IMG/VR virus record: IMGVR_UViG_3300032307_000180
Location: 1 to 64,000 of that record
Length of the DNA: 64,000 nt
Reading direction: 5' to 3' (one strand)
Origin: a virus
Position numbers and translations under genes: made by a program. Below the pieces are notes generated by a model. The model made no database searches. It had not been told where the DNA came from and worked only from the letters and a program-made list of their open reading frames with translations. Shown piece after piece: positions 42,062 to 49,951 of the stretch (position 1 is its first letter; the number at the start of each line of letters is the position of its first letter).

Positions 42062-42289
42062 TTACGCCGTCTTTATATAAAACTTACGTGCAATCGCAAA
42101 GTGAGCGTCTGACATCTCGCTCTCGCCTTTGAACCATGCGTATACAGCTGTCCTCGATACACCGAATGATTTGGCTACGTGAGCAACAGGTATGTCTTTC
42201 TTAATGCAGTGTCTCCCAAGTTGCACCCCAAGTAACTTTTGGTTTGCTGACTTGTTAGCTTTTACTAGTTGTTGTGAATAACCAATCAT
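42062..42289 (-). CDS. Helix-turn-helix DNA-binding protein (possibly truncated)
   Basis: A 75-residue protein with a typical HTH at about residues 33-58 (IPVAHVAKSFGVSRTAVYAWFKGE), like Cro/C1-type regulators or transposase-style HTHs. The start at the ATG 42289 is chosen; an upstream TTG at 42331 would add 14 residues. The C-terminus seems shortened by a frameshift (see 41997-42060). It lies between the SSB-like and primase genes and could regulate early genes or aid origin recognition. Confidence 0.62.
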   Translation of the reverse strand: MIGYSQQLVKANKSANQKLLGVQLGRHCIKKDIPVAHVAKSFGVSRTAVYAWFKGESEMSDAHFAIARKFYIKTA

Positions 42290-42338
42290 ATGTAGAAGGG
42301 GTACTAACGTCGGTAGTCCGCTTTCCCCCAAACCTTTC

Positions 42339-43235
42339 TTAAGTCCAGTCGTCTAAAACAGTGTTGATGTCTTTTGGTGGCTCAGCATCCGCTTTCTTTG
42401 CAGGGCGCTTTACTGGCTCATCAACAGGCTCAGCTTCTGCCTTTGGTGCGGGTGCAGGCTTTGCTTCTGCTTTAGGAGCAGGTGTCGGTGCAGGTAATGA
42501 CTTATCTAATTCACCAACAGTAGCGCCAATCGCTGTCTTAGCTTCAGCTGTCTTGCCTTTGGCTTGTGCATTAGCAAACTCATCAGCTTCCAAGTAACGT
42601 ACTGCTTTAAAAGTAAGTTTTGGTGTGGCGCTTGACGTGTCAAAACGCATCTCTGTAACTACAGAGGTTACTGATACATTGTTTGTGCCAAGTAAACGGA
42701 CGTATGCTTCCAAAGGCATCTTGCCATTTTCAGCTTTACCAAAGATTGATTGAGCAGGTAGTGTTAACTGGAACACATCACCTTGTTGGTCGTTCTCAAG
42801 AATCACTGCTAAGCGACGTGAGAATTTACATGCACGTGCTGTTGCACTGCCTTGAGCTGAACCAGCGATGTTCTGTGGGCAGTCTTTACAAGTTTCGCAC
42901 TGCTTGCTTGTGCTACGTGGGCTAGGCTTGATGCCGTCATCTGAGAAGCAGTCGGGTAACTTACCTGCTTGACCTTCTGTAAATGTGCCTTCGTAGTAGT
43001 GACGTGAGTTGTACTGAGCCGCACCAACGATGATTACGTTCATCGCACGGTCTTCGTTCGTAGCAACTTCTTTACCTGCAACCATCATACGGAATACAGA
43101 ACCTTTGATTGAGATACGTTTAACAGGTGAGCTGTCGCCACCAACGTTACCCATAAGGGCTTTAGTTGTTTCATCTAATTGACCACGCAAGTGTGCGGGT
43201 AGGTTACCGCTTAGTAGGCTTAAATCGTTTGCCAT
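42339..43235 (-). CDS. Probable phage single-stranded DNA-binding protein analogue
   Basis: A 298-residue protein. Its N-terminal two thirds hold a conserved aquatic-phage domain (VFRMMVAGKEVATNEDRAMNVIIV, YYEGTFTEGQ, PDCFSDDGIKPSPRS) with a cysteine cluster C-x2-C-x2-C (KQCETCKDC) and a fourth cysteine in ARACKFSRR, likely binding zinc. The last 90 residues are Pro/Ala/Lys/Glu-rich linker ending with acidic-aromatic DDWT, recalling SSB tails that recruit partners. Location upstream of primase fits. Functional assignment is inference. Confidence 0.6.
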   Translation of the reverse strand: MANDLSLLSGNLPAHLRGQLDETTKALMGNVGGDSSPVKRISIKGSVFRMMVAGKEVATNEDRAMNVIIVGAAQYNSRHYYEGTFTEGQAGKLPDCFSDDGIKPSPRSTSKQCETCKDCPQNIAGSAQGSATARACKFSRRLAVILENDQQGDVFQLTLPAQSIFGKAENGKMPLEAYVRLLGTNNVSVTSVVTEMRFDTSSATPKLTFKAVRYLEADEFANAQAKGKTAEAKTAIGATVGELDKSLPAPTPAPKAEAKPAPAPKAEAEPVDEPVKRPAKKADAEPPKDINTVLDDWT

Positions 43236-43247
43236 GTTTACTTCTCC

Positions 43248-43427
43248 TTAGTTTGTTGTGACTGATGCTGTGTTACAAATCGCTTCTATATCTGATTTTT
43301 TGAAGCGTAATTTAGTGCCTACTTTGAAATGCGGTAATTTGCCTTCTCTGCACAACACATAAATCGTTTGACGTGAGACACGAAGTATCTTCGCAACCTC
43401 ATCGACTGTCAATGGGCTTGTTTCCAT
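43248..43427 (-). CDS. Excisionase/MerR-type helix-turn-helix protein
   Basis: A 59-residue protein read from the gap between two genes. METSPLTVDEVAKILRVSRQ is followed by TIYVLCREGKLPHFKVGTKLRF, the winged HTH of the HTH_17 (excisionase-like) family, with the recognition helix at about 18-28. The ATG overlaps the upstream stop (TAATG), and AGGAGAAG precedes it. With no integrase present it is more likely a transcription regulator than an excisionase. Confidence 0.75.
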   Translation of the reverse strand: METSPLTVDEVAKILRVSRQTIYVLCREGKLPHFKVGTKLRFKKSDIEAICNTASVTTN

Positions 43428-43822
43428 TATTTACTTCTCCTTACAGTAACTGTGTACTTGTTATCAATGTTCATGCCAATCGGCATTAGGTTTGGATTTT
43501 CATCCAAAAACTGTTTCATATTAGTCGTACTAATACGTCGTTGTAGAATCTGTGGCACGTTGTGTTCCATGATGAACTTATACATGCTGTCCCAATCGTT
43601 AGGTTGGTAGCTAGTACGTACACTACGGTACACCGTACCATGCGGGGTCTTGATGCTATCCGCACCGAGTTCTTGACACATCTTAGTTAGCTCAGCTTCA
43701 ACCATGTCCATTTGAACTTGGATTTCTGCGTCTGCCTTCTCATACTCGGCAAGAAGTTCTTTCCGCTTGTCACGCATCTTTATGTATGCTAGAGCAAGCT
43801 TGTCAGCTTTAGCGTCACTCAT
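43427..43822 (-). CDS. Conserved phage protein with N-terminal coiled coil
   Basis: A 131-residue protein. The first 55 residues are a charged coiled coil (KRKELLAEYEKADAEIQVQMDMVEAEL). The C-terminal part has the conserved block TPHGTVYRSVRTSYQPNDWDSMYKF and ends PIGMNIDNKYTVTVRRSK. I have seen such proteins next to recombination genes of phages and suspect a Gam-like or recombination-accessory role, but this is not secure. It is the first gene after a strong promoter with an operator-like palindrome. Confidence 0.62.
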   Translation of the reverse strand: MSDAKADKLALAYIKMRDKRKELLAEYEKADAEIQVQMDMVEAELTKMCQELGADSIKTPHGTVYRSVRTSYQPNDWDSMYKFIMEHNVPQILQRRISTTNMKQFLDENPNLMPIGMNIDNKYTVTVRRSK

Positions 43823-43852
43823 TTACAACTCCTTTTTGTATCGTTTCTTTTC

Positions 43853-43880
43853 ATTATATACGTACAGTTGACAATGTCAA
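43853..43880 (-). promoter_or_regulatory. Strong sigma-70 promoter inside the replication operon
   Basis: On the minus strand TTGACA (43880-43875), a 16-base spacer and TATAAT (43858-43853): both hexamers are consensus. It lies at the 3' end of the SNF2 gene and would drive 43822 down to the terminator at 38.88 kb. Confidence 0.75.
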
Positions 43881-43881
43881 C
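43867..43881. promoter_or_regulatory. Operator-like palindrome over the -35 box
   Basis: GTTGACA-T-TGTCAAC (minus-strand reading), a perfect 15-base palindrome that contains the -35 hexamer of the promoter at 43853. Binding here would block RNA polymerase directly. The two HTH proteins downstream are candidate ligands. Confidence 0.55.
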
Positions 43882-45427
43882 TAAGTAGTTCCCCGTATAG
43901 GTCAACTATTTTTGTATGCACGTCTACTTTTTCCTGCAACATCTTGTACATACGTTTCTCTACAGGTGAGCCTTGTAAGTGAATCACCGTGCTTGGGTTC
44001 TTTTGCCCTGCTCTATGTACACGAGCATTCGCCTGTAAATATGTTTCTACAGACATTACTGGACTCCAGTAAATAATTGTGTTAGCCGCATGAAGTGTTA
44101 CACCATGTGAAGCGGCTTGTGGTTGGATGACTAGCACTCGTGGGTTCGGTGTTTCCTGAAAGCGTTTAAAGATTTCAGTACGTCTATTCACTGGCACCTC
44201 ACCACTGATGATTTCCGTTGTGTAGCCCGCCTTGATTAGTTCATCTGAAACAATCTGTATAGCGTGACGATATGGCACGAACACGAGTACTTTGTGACTG
44301 GCTTCATCAATAACTTCTTTCAGCACCGAGATACGATTGCTGGCGTCAAACTCGATGATTTCACCTGTGTCCGAATACACCGCACCTGCTGATAACTGTA
44401 AGAGCTTGTTCATAGCGGCGGCCGCATTAACAGTTGTAATCTCCTCGCCAGCGGCTCTAACTAACATATCCTGTCTAAGCTTTTCGTAATACTTGTTTTG
44501 CTGTGGGGTTAGAGGTACGTCACGCGTTGAGTACGTAATCTCAGGTAGGTCTAAACATTCTTCTTTGGTGTAGCGAATCGCAGGTTGCAACGCCTTGTGC
44601 ACGATGGTATCCGAATCATGCTTTGGCACCCACTTAAACATCGTAATCTTCTGCATGACTTGGTCACGGAAGTGTGAGTAGAACTTAGGCACTCCGTTGG
44701 GGTTCACTAGCTTGGCAATACCATACGCATCAACAGGTGACTGTGAAGCAGGTGTACCTGTCAGCATCCATAGCCATGTGTGTGGCTTGATTAGCTTGTT
44801 CAGAATCTTCCAACGCTTGGTCGTAGGGTTTTTGTAGGCATTGGCTTCGTCAATAACAATCAGGTCAAAGTCAGCCGCTTCAATGTCGTCCGCAACAATC
44901 TCAAGCCCGTCAAAGTTAATGATGGTGAACTCAGCACCTTGGTTGATAATCTTCTTACGCTTTTCTCTAGTGCCATACGCAACGTCAACTGTGCGGTGGA
45001 TAGCGAACGTAAACAAGTCAGCACGCCATGCGGAGTCCATGATTGATAGCGGGCAAATAACCAACACACGTTTGATTAGACCTAGCTTCATGAGGTAGTC
45101 AGCCGCCCATATAACTGATGCGGTCTTACCTGTACCTTGCTCATTGAAACAGAACGCACGTCTGTGTAGCGTTAGGAATGATGCTGTATCTTTCTGGTGG
45201 TCAAATGGTTTGTGCAAGCCCGTCCACTGATACTTAGCTAGGATTGGGCTAGGCACGTCTTTAAGTTTTAAGTTCTTAAGAACCTGTGCTTCTTCTAGCC
45301 CCCAGTGCACTAGCACCTCTGAGTAATCGCCCTTGTCGGCAATAACTTTGCTTTTAGGTATTACGCTTGTGATGCGGTCAGGGTCTCTCAGCTTTAGTAG
45401 CAAACCCCTGTTGTCAACGATTTCCAT
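43877..45427 (-). CDS. SNF2-family (superfamily 2) helicase
   Basis: A 516-residue DNA-dependent ATPase. Motif I is NEQGTGKTAS (K101) and motif II is VIDEAN (D193-E194). LTGTPASQSP is motif III. The C-terminal RecA domain ends with ARVHRAGQKNP, the motif VI arginine pair. Motif II reads DEAN in place of the common DEAH/DEAQ. Phage SNF2 proteins act in recombination, replication restart or annealing. It overlaps the upstream gene by 14 bases. Confidence 0.85.
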   Translation of the reverse strand: MEIVDNRGLLLKLRDPDRITSVIPKSKVIADKGDYSEVLVHWGLEEAQVLKNLKLKDVPSPILAKYQWTGLHKPFDHQKDTASFLTLHRRAFCFNEQGTGKTASVIWAADYLMKLGLIKRVLVICPLSIMDSAWRADLFTFAIHRTVDVAYGTREKRKKIINQGAEFTIINFDGLEIVADDIEAADFDLIVIDEANAYKNPTTKRWKILNKLIKPHTWLWMLTGTPASQSPVDAYGIAKLVNPNGVPKFYSHFRDQVMQKITMFKWVPKHDSDTIVHKALQPAIRYTKEECLDLPEITYSTRDVPLTPQQNKYYEKLRQDMLVRAAGEEITTVNAAAAMNKLLQLSAGAVYSDTGEIIEFDASNRISVLKEVIDEASHKVLVFVPYRHAIQIVSDELIKAGYTTEIISGEVPVNRRTEIFKRFQETPNPRVLVIQPQAASHGVTLHAANTIIYWSPVMSVETYLQANARVHRAGQKNPSTVIHLQGSPVEKRMYKMLQEKVDVHTKIVDLYGELLS

Positions 45428-45677
45428 TTTTACGCCCCTTGTAATACCACATATCTTTTAGTTTTTTAAGTGCGGCTTTTTCTGTATGACCCGTGGCTTC
45501 TAGTTCTAAATAGCCGACTGGGTTAGTCTCAAAAGCATTTTCAAAGTCTGCCATCCGCCATAAATAAGCGGAGTATTTTCTTTGAGTGCTGTGAACGAGC
45601 ACGGGGTTATATCTGTTATTTACCCCAAGAGTCATATTAGTTAAATCAATTACAGCTTTAAATTCATCAATTGTCAT
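45414..45677 (-). CDS. Small conserved hypothetical protein
   Basis: An 87-residue protein with an N-terminal helix, a tryptophan-rich middle (SAYLWRMADFENAF) and a TEKAALKKLKDMWYYKG end. It is the first gene after the 240-base non-coding island and overlaps the SNF2 gene by 14 bases. GGAGAAG precedes the ATG. No known family recognised. Confidence 0.6.
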   Translation of the reverse strand: MTIDEFKAVIDLTNMTLGVNNRYNPVLVHSTQRKYSAYLWRMADFENAFETNPVGYLELEATGHTEKAALKKLKDMWYYKGRKNGNR

Positions 45678-45917
45678 TTCTTCTCCGATGCAAATTAGCC
45701 TGAATGCGGTGTCCGCTTCAAGCTTTAATAATTAGGGTCGGTCTTTCCCGACTGTCGGCTAGTACCTAGGCGGAAAGGAGACCTAAGGAGTCACCCGTTA
45801 AGGCGTCAATCAGGCTTCAAGTTCCTATTACTAACTGATGTGGTTTACTCATGAAGGGATAAACTAACCCCGACTAGCTAGGCACTCACACCTTATCCTG
45901 TAGTCGATACTATGTTC
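45678..45917 (-). ncRNA. Candidate structured non-coding RNA or regulatory leader
   Basis: No reading frame survives here, yet all neighbouring genes overlap or touch. The segment can fold. AGCCTGA 45697-45703 pairs with TCAGGCT 45810-45816, closing a multi-branch domain. Inside are GCGG-tgt-CCGC 45706-45716, GTCGG 45737-45741 with CCGAC 45748-45752, and CCTAGG 45765-45770 with CCTAAGG 45782-45788 (one bulge). CCGAC can instead pair with GTCGG 45754-45758, so two exclusive states exist. GTTTA/TAAAC 45843-45864 forms another hairpin. No tRNA or known family recognised. Strand assumed from the operon. Confidence 0.4.
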
Positions 45918-46202
45918 TTACTTCTTTTTACGCTCTCGTTTACTTACTTCTGAAACAAGATTGCGTTTTGAATCTCTTTTGAACGAACGATTTGAATTGG
46001 CGTCTTCAACTTTTAAACCAGTCTTGTTAGAGCCACCCTTGTCGAACGCTTTAACGTGGGCTACGTCTTTGCCGTCACCCTTACGTACCTTACCTTCTTT
46101 CATCATCTTGGCACGAGCCGCATTACGCTGAGCACGATTCTTTTTCTGCTCATCTGTGCCTTGATACAATTCATACTCACGTTTGTAATTTCTAGTTGCC
46201 AT
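45918..46202 (-). CDS. Small HNH-like nuclease domain protein
   Basis: A 94-residue basic protein starting at the ATG with GGAAGGAC upstream. The C-terminal half (KGDGKDVAHVKAFDKGGSNKTGL ... ANSNRSFKR) follows the small phage HNH pattern 'DVDHKxPLxxGGSNxxxNLxVxxxxxNRSF', with A-H in place of D-H. The N-terminus (YKREYELYQGTDEQKKNRAQRNAARAKM) is a conserved basic helix. The aspartate-to-alanine change next to the catalytic His may weaken activity. It lies beside the structured non-coding island. Confidence 0.7.
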   Translation of the reverse strand: MATRNYKREYELYQGTDEQKKNRAQRNAARAKMMKEGKVRKGDGKDVAHVKAFDKGGSNKTGLKVEDANSNRSFKRDSKRNLVSEVSKRERKKK

Positions 46203-46203
46203 A

Positions 46204-46881
46204 TTACGTCCTTCCGTTATGGGCACAATCTAACACTGGACACCACGCTTTGCAACTAAAGTTACGTTTCGGGTTCCACACACCGCTATTATGGCAGTCT
46301 TCTAACTGGGTCACAAGTGGTCTAAATTGCTCAAAATAGGCTAGGCGGAAGTGGGTGTCGTACTCTTCTTTAATGAACTCTTTGGATACCACAAACAGTA
46401 ATCCTGCCTTGATAACCTTGATTTCAGGGTAGTGGGTAAACACCGCACCTGCTAACAACTTAAGCTGTTTAGTGTCAGCATATTTAGCTGATTTGCCAGT
46501 CTTGTAGTCAATCACCCTAGCTTCTTGGTTCTCACGGTCTAGGATAATCAAGTCAGCAATACCACGCCAGTAGGTATCTTTGTCAAAGAAATCGCATGGT
46601 ACTAGCCTGCCGTCGGTCGTAAGCTTAACTGCAAGTTTGTTTTCACAAAGCTTTTCACCTGGTATTGCCTTGAGCTTGTCTAACATTGGTTGTATGAACG
46701 CATACTTTTCAGGCAACGGCTTACCATCCCTGATGTGTTCTTCAGCCGCTAAATGCAAATCTTTGCCGTAGTTCATGGCGTCTGATTCAGGCTCAACGAT
46801 GTCTTTGACTACCCGAAGATGATAGTATTTTTTAGGGCACTGCTCAAACAAACTGATACTGCTATAAGACCATGCGGGCAT
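46204..46881 (-). CDS. PD-(D/E)XK nuclease, Cas4/RecB-like with probable Fe-S cluster
   Basis: A 225-residue exonuclease-type protein. Start: SSISLFEQCPKKYYHLRVVK with C15. The catalytic core shows GIAD (D110) and VIDYKTGK (D125, K127). The C-terminal cysteines C210, C214 and C219 together with C15 form the four-cysteine set that holds an iron-sulphur cluster in Cas4 and AddB-like nucleases. It is probably a recombination or host-DNA degradation nuclease working with the SNF2 helicase and polymerase. No CRISPR genes are nearby, so a Cas4 adaptation role is not implied. Confidence 0.8.
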   Translation of the reverse strand: MPAWSYSSISLFEQCPKKYYHLRVVKDIVEPESDAMNYGKDLHLAAEEHIRDGKPLPEKYAFIQPMLDKLKAIPGEKLCENKLAVKLTTDGRLVPCDFFDKDTYWRGIADLIILDRENQEARVIDYKTGKSAKYADTKQLKLLAGAVFTHYPEIKVIKAGLLFVVSKEFIKEEYDTHFRLAYFEQFRPLVTQLEDCHNSGVWNPKRNFSCKAWCPVLDCAHNGRT

Positions 46882-46882
46882 A

Positions 46883-47521
46883 TTATTCCTTGATGTGTGA
46901 ATCCATGTCGTTGTAGCCTATAGATGAACCCCATAGGTGGTCAGCAAAATGATGACCTTCAGCCTTAGTAACAAAACCTGAATGATGGTGCTGAATAAAG
47001 AAGTGTGACGGGTACACAGTAAACGGTGCTACGTTAGCGAAGTAAACCTCGGTTACGAGCTTGGGTCCTGTAATCAACCATGCTAACTTCTGCTCACTGC
47101 AATCTGTTGTGTGTAGCCTGTCAATACATTCTTTCCAAAACGGATGACGCTTTTCACCACCCATAAACGTAGTTGCAATTAGATTGTTCCTAGCGTGCTC
47201 TTGTTCCCATGCTGAGAAGGCGGGCGCCTCAAGCAACCAATCTTCCAAAGGGCGTTGGCAGTAGCTGTCAGCATCCAAGGCAATACCGCCAAACCGATAC
47301 AGAATCTCATAACGCATTAGGTCAGCAACCCCTGCGTAATCTTTCTTATCCATCATTTGGTCAATCTGCTTTTGGTTATGCCATGGGTAGTTAGTCAAAT
47401 GACCATTACCCCATACATGCAAATCGTAATCAGGATTCTTTGTGCGCCAGCTGTCAATACATTTGACTGGCATTTTTGAATCGTCGCCAATCCATACAAC
47501 GTGCAACATCTTAGGTGTCAT
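46883..47521 (-). CDS. Glycosyltransferase with DXD motif (GT32-like)
   Basis: A 212-residue sugar transferase; the start is the ATG overlapping the polymerase stop (TAATG). It shows IPK-like start MTPKMLHVVWIGDD, PVKCIDSWRTKNPDYDLHVWG, then RYEILYRFGGIALDADSYC with the metal/sugar-nucleotide binding D83-A-D85. This is the pattern of the DXD sugar-binding family that includes OCH1 and capsule enzymes. Located inside a replication operon it may modify phage DNA bases, a protein, or host surface; the target is unknown. Confidence 0.78.
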   Translation of the reverse strand: MTPKMLHVVWIGDDSKMPVKCIDSWRTKNPDYDLHVWGNGHLTNYPWHNQKQIDQMMDKKDYAGVADLMRYEILYRFGGIALDADSYCQRPLEDWLLEAPAFSAWEQEHARNNLIATTFMGGEKRHPFWKECIDRLHTTDCSEQKLAWLITGPKLVTEVYFANVAPFTVYPSHFFIQHHHSGFVTKAEGHHFADHLWGSSIGYNDMDSHIKE

Positions 47522-49341
47522 TAACAATCTCCATAACTTCTTCCGTAGCCTGCCTCACAAGCCACAGGTAATCCCCTTGCCCAATCGGGAGCCCAACTCA
47601 TGCACTCCATGACATATGCCATGGCTTCGTCAGCTTCCTCTTTAGGTGCTATGCACGCAATCGCATCATGTACCGTTAACACGGGTCTATATTTTTTAGC
47701 GATGCGTAGCATCTGCTCTACGATAATACATCTTGCTAGTGCTTGGCAAACATTTTCTACTAACTTGCCACCATAAAGTTTGGTTTGCCCCTTACGATTG
47801 TCATACACATACTGCCAACCTTCTTCAGTCTGCACCTTGCGTAGGTTTGGATAGCGTTGGTACAAGCCGTTAGGCAACAAGATACCCTGCTCACCCATCA
47901 CCTGTACCACGCCGTTACCAAAGTCAGCGGTCTGATTCTTGACCATGGCTTCAATCGTTTTCTTACCTGCGTTCCATAGCTCAGGAATCTTAGCGTACGT
48001 ATTTCGGTACGCACCAATCGCTAGTGAACATTCTTCGAGTTCAAGGTATGTGTTAAAGGTTTTAAGTTGGGCTTGGAATTTTGGTGCTCCCATGCCGTAA
48101 CCTGCGCCGAGAATAGTTGTCTTACCCACAAATCTTTCATGTGCTTCAATGTCGGCGACAGGCTTGTTGTATATAGCCGACGCCATCTTTTTATAGACAT
48201 CTTCTTTCCTTGTAAATGCTTCGGTTAAGTCGTCTTGACCCGCCCACCATGCCAACATACGAGCCTCAATCTGCGAGGAGTCAGCATCAATCATGACGTA
48301 GCCTTCAGGAGCCACAATCGCTTTTTTAAGCTTGCCACCATTCGCACCACGGCTAGGTAGGTTCTGTAAGTTAATCTTGTCAGCGCCACCCCATCTGCCT
48401 GTATGAGCCGCATAGTAGCTTAGCGGGATAGGCAAATCACCACGTTTGGAAATCTCAATAAACCGTTGTGTTCGGGTTTCTTCTAAGGTAGACTTACTCC
48501 CAAGTCGTGCCGCGACCAAGGCCTGAACTCGCTCATCGGGGTGCTCAGCAAGGGCTTTAAACGCCTCGTCTGATTTAGCCAAAGCAAGGGCTTCCTTACC
48601 TGTAACTGCACTTATCTTCATCGGCGGTTCAACACCAAAGCCACGTAATAGCTCAGCAAACTTCTGATTACTCATCAACTCATCACGAGATTCAACTCCA
48701 CAATCCTCAAGCAACTTCGCCTTACGGTACTGCACCTCAAGTAAGTGAGCTTCAAGCTGTTTCTGATCCAGTTGTAGGAGTGGTTCTGAAAACATCTTTA
48801 CAGTTAAAGATATGATTTGTAGCTCAGTCAATTTGAAACTTGGTACTAACTTTTGGAATAACTTGTAGGTCAGTTCCACGTCGTTAATACAATATCCGCC
48901 ATACTTAGCAAGAGAGTCAGCGTCAAAATCACAGCGTCTCTTACCGAGGGCGTCGATGACTTCCGTACCCTTTTCCCCAATTTCATAATGTACAGATAGC
49001 TTTGCAAGAGAGTTACCAACTTCACTACCATGCAACGCCCTGGCCATACTAAGCGTGTCAAGAATGGCACGTGGCTTAATACCAAACCGCCAATTGAGAA
49101 TAGCAGCATCAAACATAGCATTATGGGCAAGCAAAGCACTGCTATCCCAATCATACCCACCCAAAAACTCAGCAATCTCATCATGGCTACCGCTAAACCA
49201 TCTTGTGTCATCCCCATCCTCCTTTATAGCTACGCCTATAGTTTCAAACTCAGGACTGCGTATATATTCCTCAGTTGTCATTTTGGACAGGCTGAACTGC
49301 CTGTCGTAATACGTCTCAAAGTCGAGCGTGATTATTTTCAT
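47521..49341 (-). CDS. DNA polymerase, family A, with 3'-5' exonuclease domain
   Basis: A 606-residue replicative polymerase. The N-terminal exonuclease motif I is TLDFETYY, with LLAHNAMFDAAIL and a YCINDVELTYKLF exo III. Polymerase motif A is D354-S-S-Q-I-E-A-R, motif B is VGKTTILGAGYGMGAPKF, and motif C is V557-H-D559-A where most family members have VHDE. Both domains seem intact. It works with the primase-helicase and the SSB-like protein. It overlaps the next downstream gene by one base and its ATG overlaps the upstream stop. Confidence 0.9.
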   Translation of the reverse strand: MKIITLDFETYYDRQFSLSKMTTEEYIRSPEFETIGVAIKEDGDDTRWFSGSHDEIAEFLGGYDWDSSALLAHNAMFDAAILNWRFGIKPRAILDTLSMARALHGSEVGNSLAKLSVHYEIGEKGTEVIDALGKRRCDFDADSLAKYGGYCINDVELTYKLFQKLVPSFKLTELQIISLTVKMFSEPLLQLDQKQLEAHLLEVQYRKAKLLEDCGVESRDELMSNQKFAELLRGFGVEPPMKISAVTGKEALALAKSDEAFKALAEHPDERVQALVAARLGSKSTLEETRTQRFIEISKRGDLPIPLSYYAAHTGRWGGADKINLQNLPSRGANGGKLKKAIVAPEGYVMIDADSSQIEARMLAWWAGQDDLTEAFTRKEDVYKKMASAIYNKPVADIEAHERFVGKTTILGAGYGMGAPKFQAQLKTFNTYLELEECSLAIGAYRNTYAKIPELWNAGKKTIEAMVKNQTADFGNGVVQVMGEQGILLPNGLYQRYPNLRKVQTEEGWQYVYDNRKGQTKLYGGKLVENVCQALARCIIVEQMLRIAKKYRPVLTVHDAIACIAPKEEADEAMAYVMECMSWAPDWARGLPVACEAGYGRSYGDC

Positions 49342-49514
49342 TTGTCTGTTGCTTCCGTAAAAATTGCGTCAATTGCAGTGTTTTTAATGATGAAGTATTT
49401 ACTCCCTGCTTGACCTATACCGTAATTTTCTTTGCCCTTTAGTTTGTTCCAATGAGCTTCAGCATCCTCGTAGCTATCAAAGGTAGTTACAAAAGCTATG
49501 TTTTTTGGTTTCAT
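49338..49514 (-). CDS. Small hypothetical protein upstream of polymerase
   Basis: A 58-residue protein recovered from the gap upstream of the polymerase. It starts MKPKNIAFVTTFDSYEDAEAH and ends FIIKNTAIDAIFTEATDK. Both ends overlap neighbours by four bases (ATGA), which strongly supports translation. The beta-alpha pattern resembles small single-domain phage proteins; no function recognised. Confidence 0.65.
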   Translation of the reverse strand: MKPKNIAFVTTFDSYEDAEAHWNKLKGKENYGIGQAGSKYFIIKNTAIDAIFTEATDK

Positions 49515-49951
49515 TTATACCCCGCTAATTGTTTAGCACATTCCCAAAGAGTCTTTGGTTTAGGTTCTGCCGTGCTTAAGGATTGCGTAGCCGTAGTTGC
49601 ATATGGTGATTGGCTATACGGATAAGCTTGTTGTGCTCGCTGAGCCTGCACTCGTTGCCTTAACTGCATTTCGGCTTCCAACTGTTCCCTGTATCTACGA
49701 TTGGCTTCTTCCTGCTCAATCTTACGTTCAATCGCACGCACTGCCTGATACTGTTCAATGACTTCAGGGTGATTCGCCTCAATAAACCATTGAAGGAATT
49801 TACGAAACTCGTGGTTATCCCAGTTGTTCATATCCAAAGACTCGTTATTAGTTGGGGAAATTGATGAAATCGCCCCAAAAGCCGCACCCTGATTTAATAC
49901 CGTGAAGGCATCCGTAGCATGGGCAACACCCATTATTTGTCCTGGTTTCAT
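49511..49951 (-). CDS. Hypothetical protein with coiled coil and Gln-rich tail
   Basis: A 146-residue protein starting at the ATG that overlaps the upstream TGA. The N-terminal third is compact (MGVAHATDAFTVLNQGAAFG). The middle is a coiled coil (VIEQYQAVRAIERKIEQEEANRRYREQLEAEM). A Gln/Pro/Ser-rich tail ends KTLWECAKQLAGYK. Longer starts run into the upstream gene. Role unknown. Confidence 0.6.
   Translation of the reverse strand: MKPGQIMGVAHATDAFTVLNQGAAFGAISSISPTNNESLDMNNWDNHEFRKFLQWFIEANHPEVIEQYQAVRAIERKIEQEEANRRYREQLEAEMQLRQRVQAQRAQQAYPYSQSPYATTATQSLSTAEPKPKTLWECAKQLAGYK

Noticed and set aside
43248-43427. Excisionase as evidence of a temperate phage
   Set aside because: The HTH_17 fold is shared by many regulators, and no integrase or attachment site was found in the window.
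46204-46881. Cas4-like nuclease as sign of a CRISPR system
   Set aside because: No repeat-spacer array or other cas gene is visible; such nucleases are common phage recombination enzymes.
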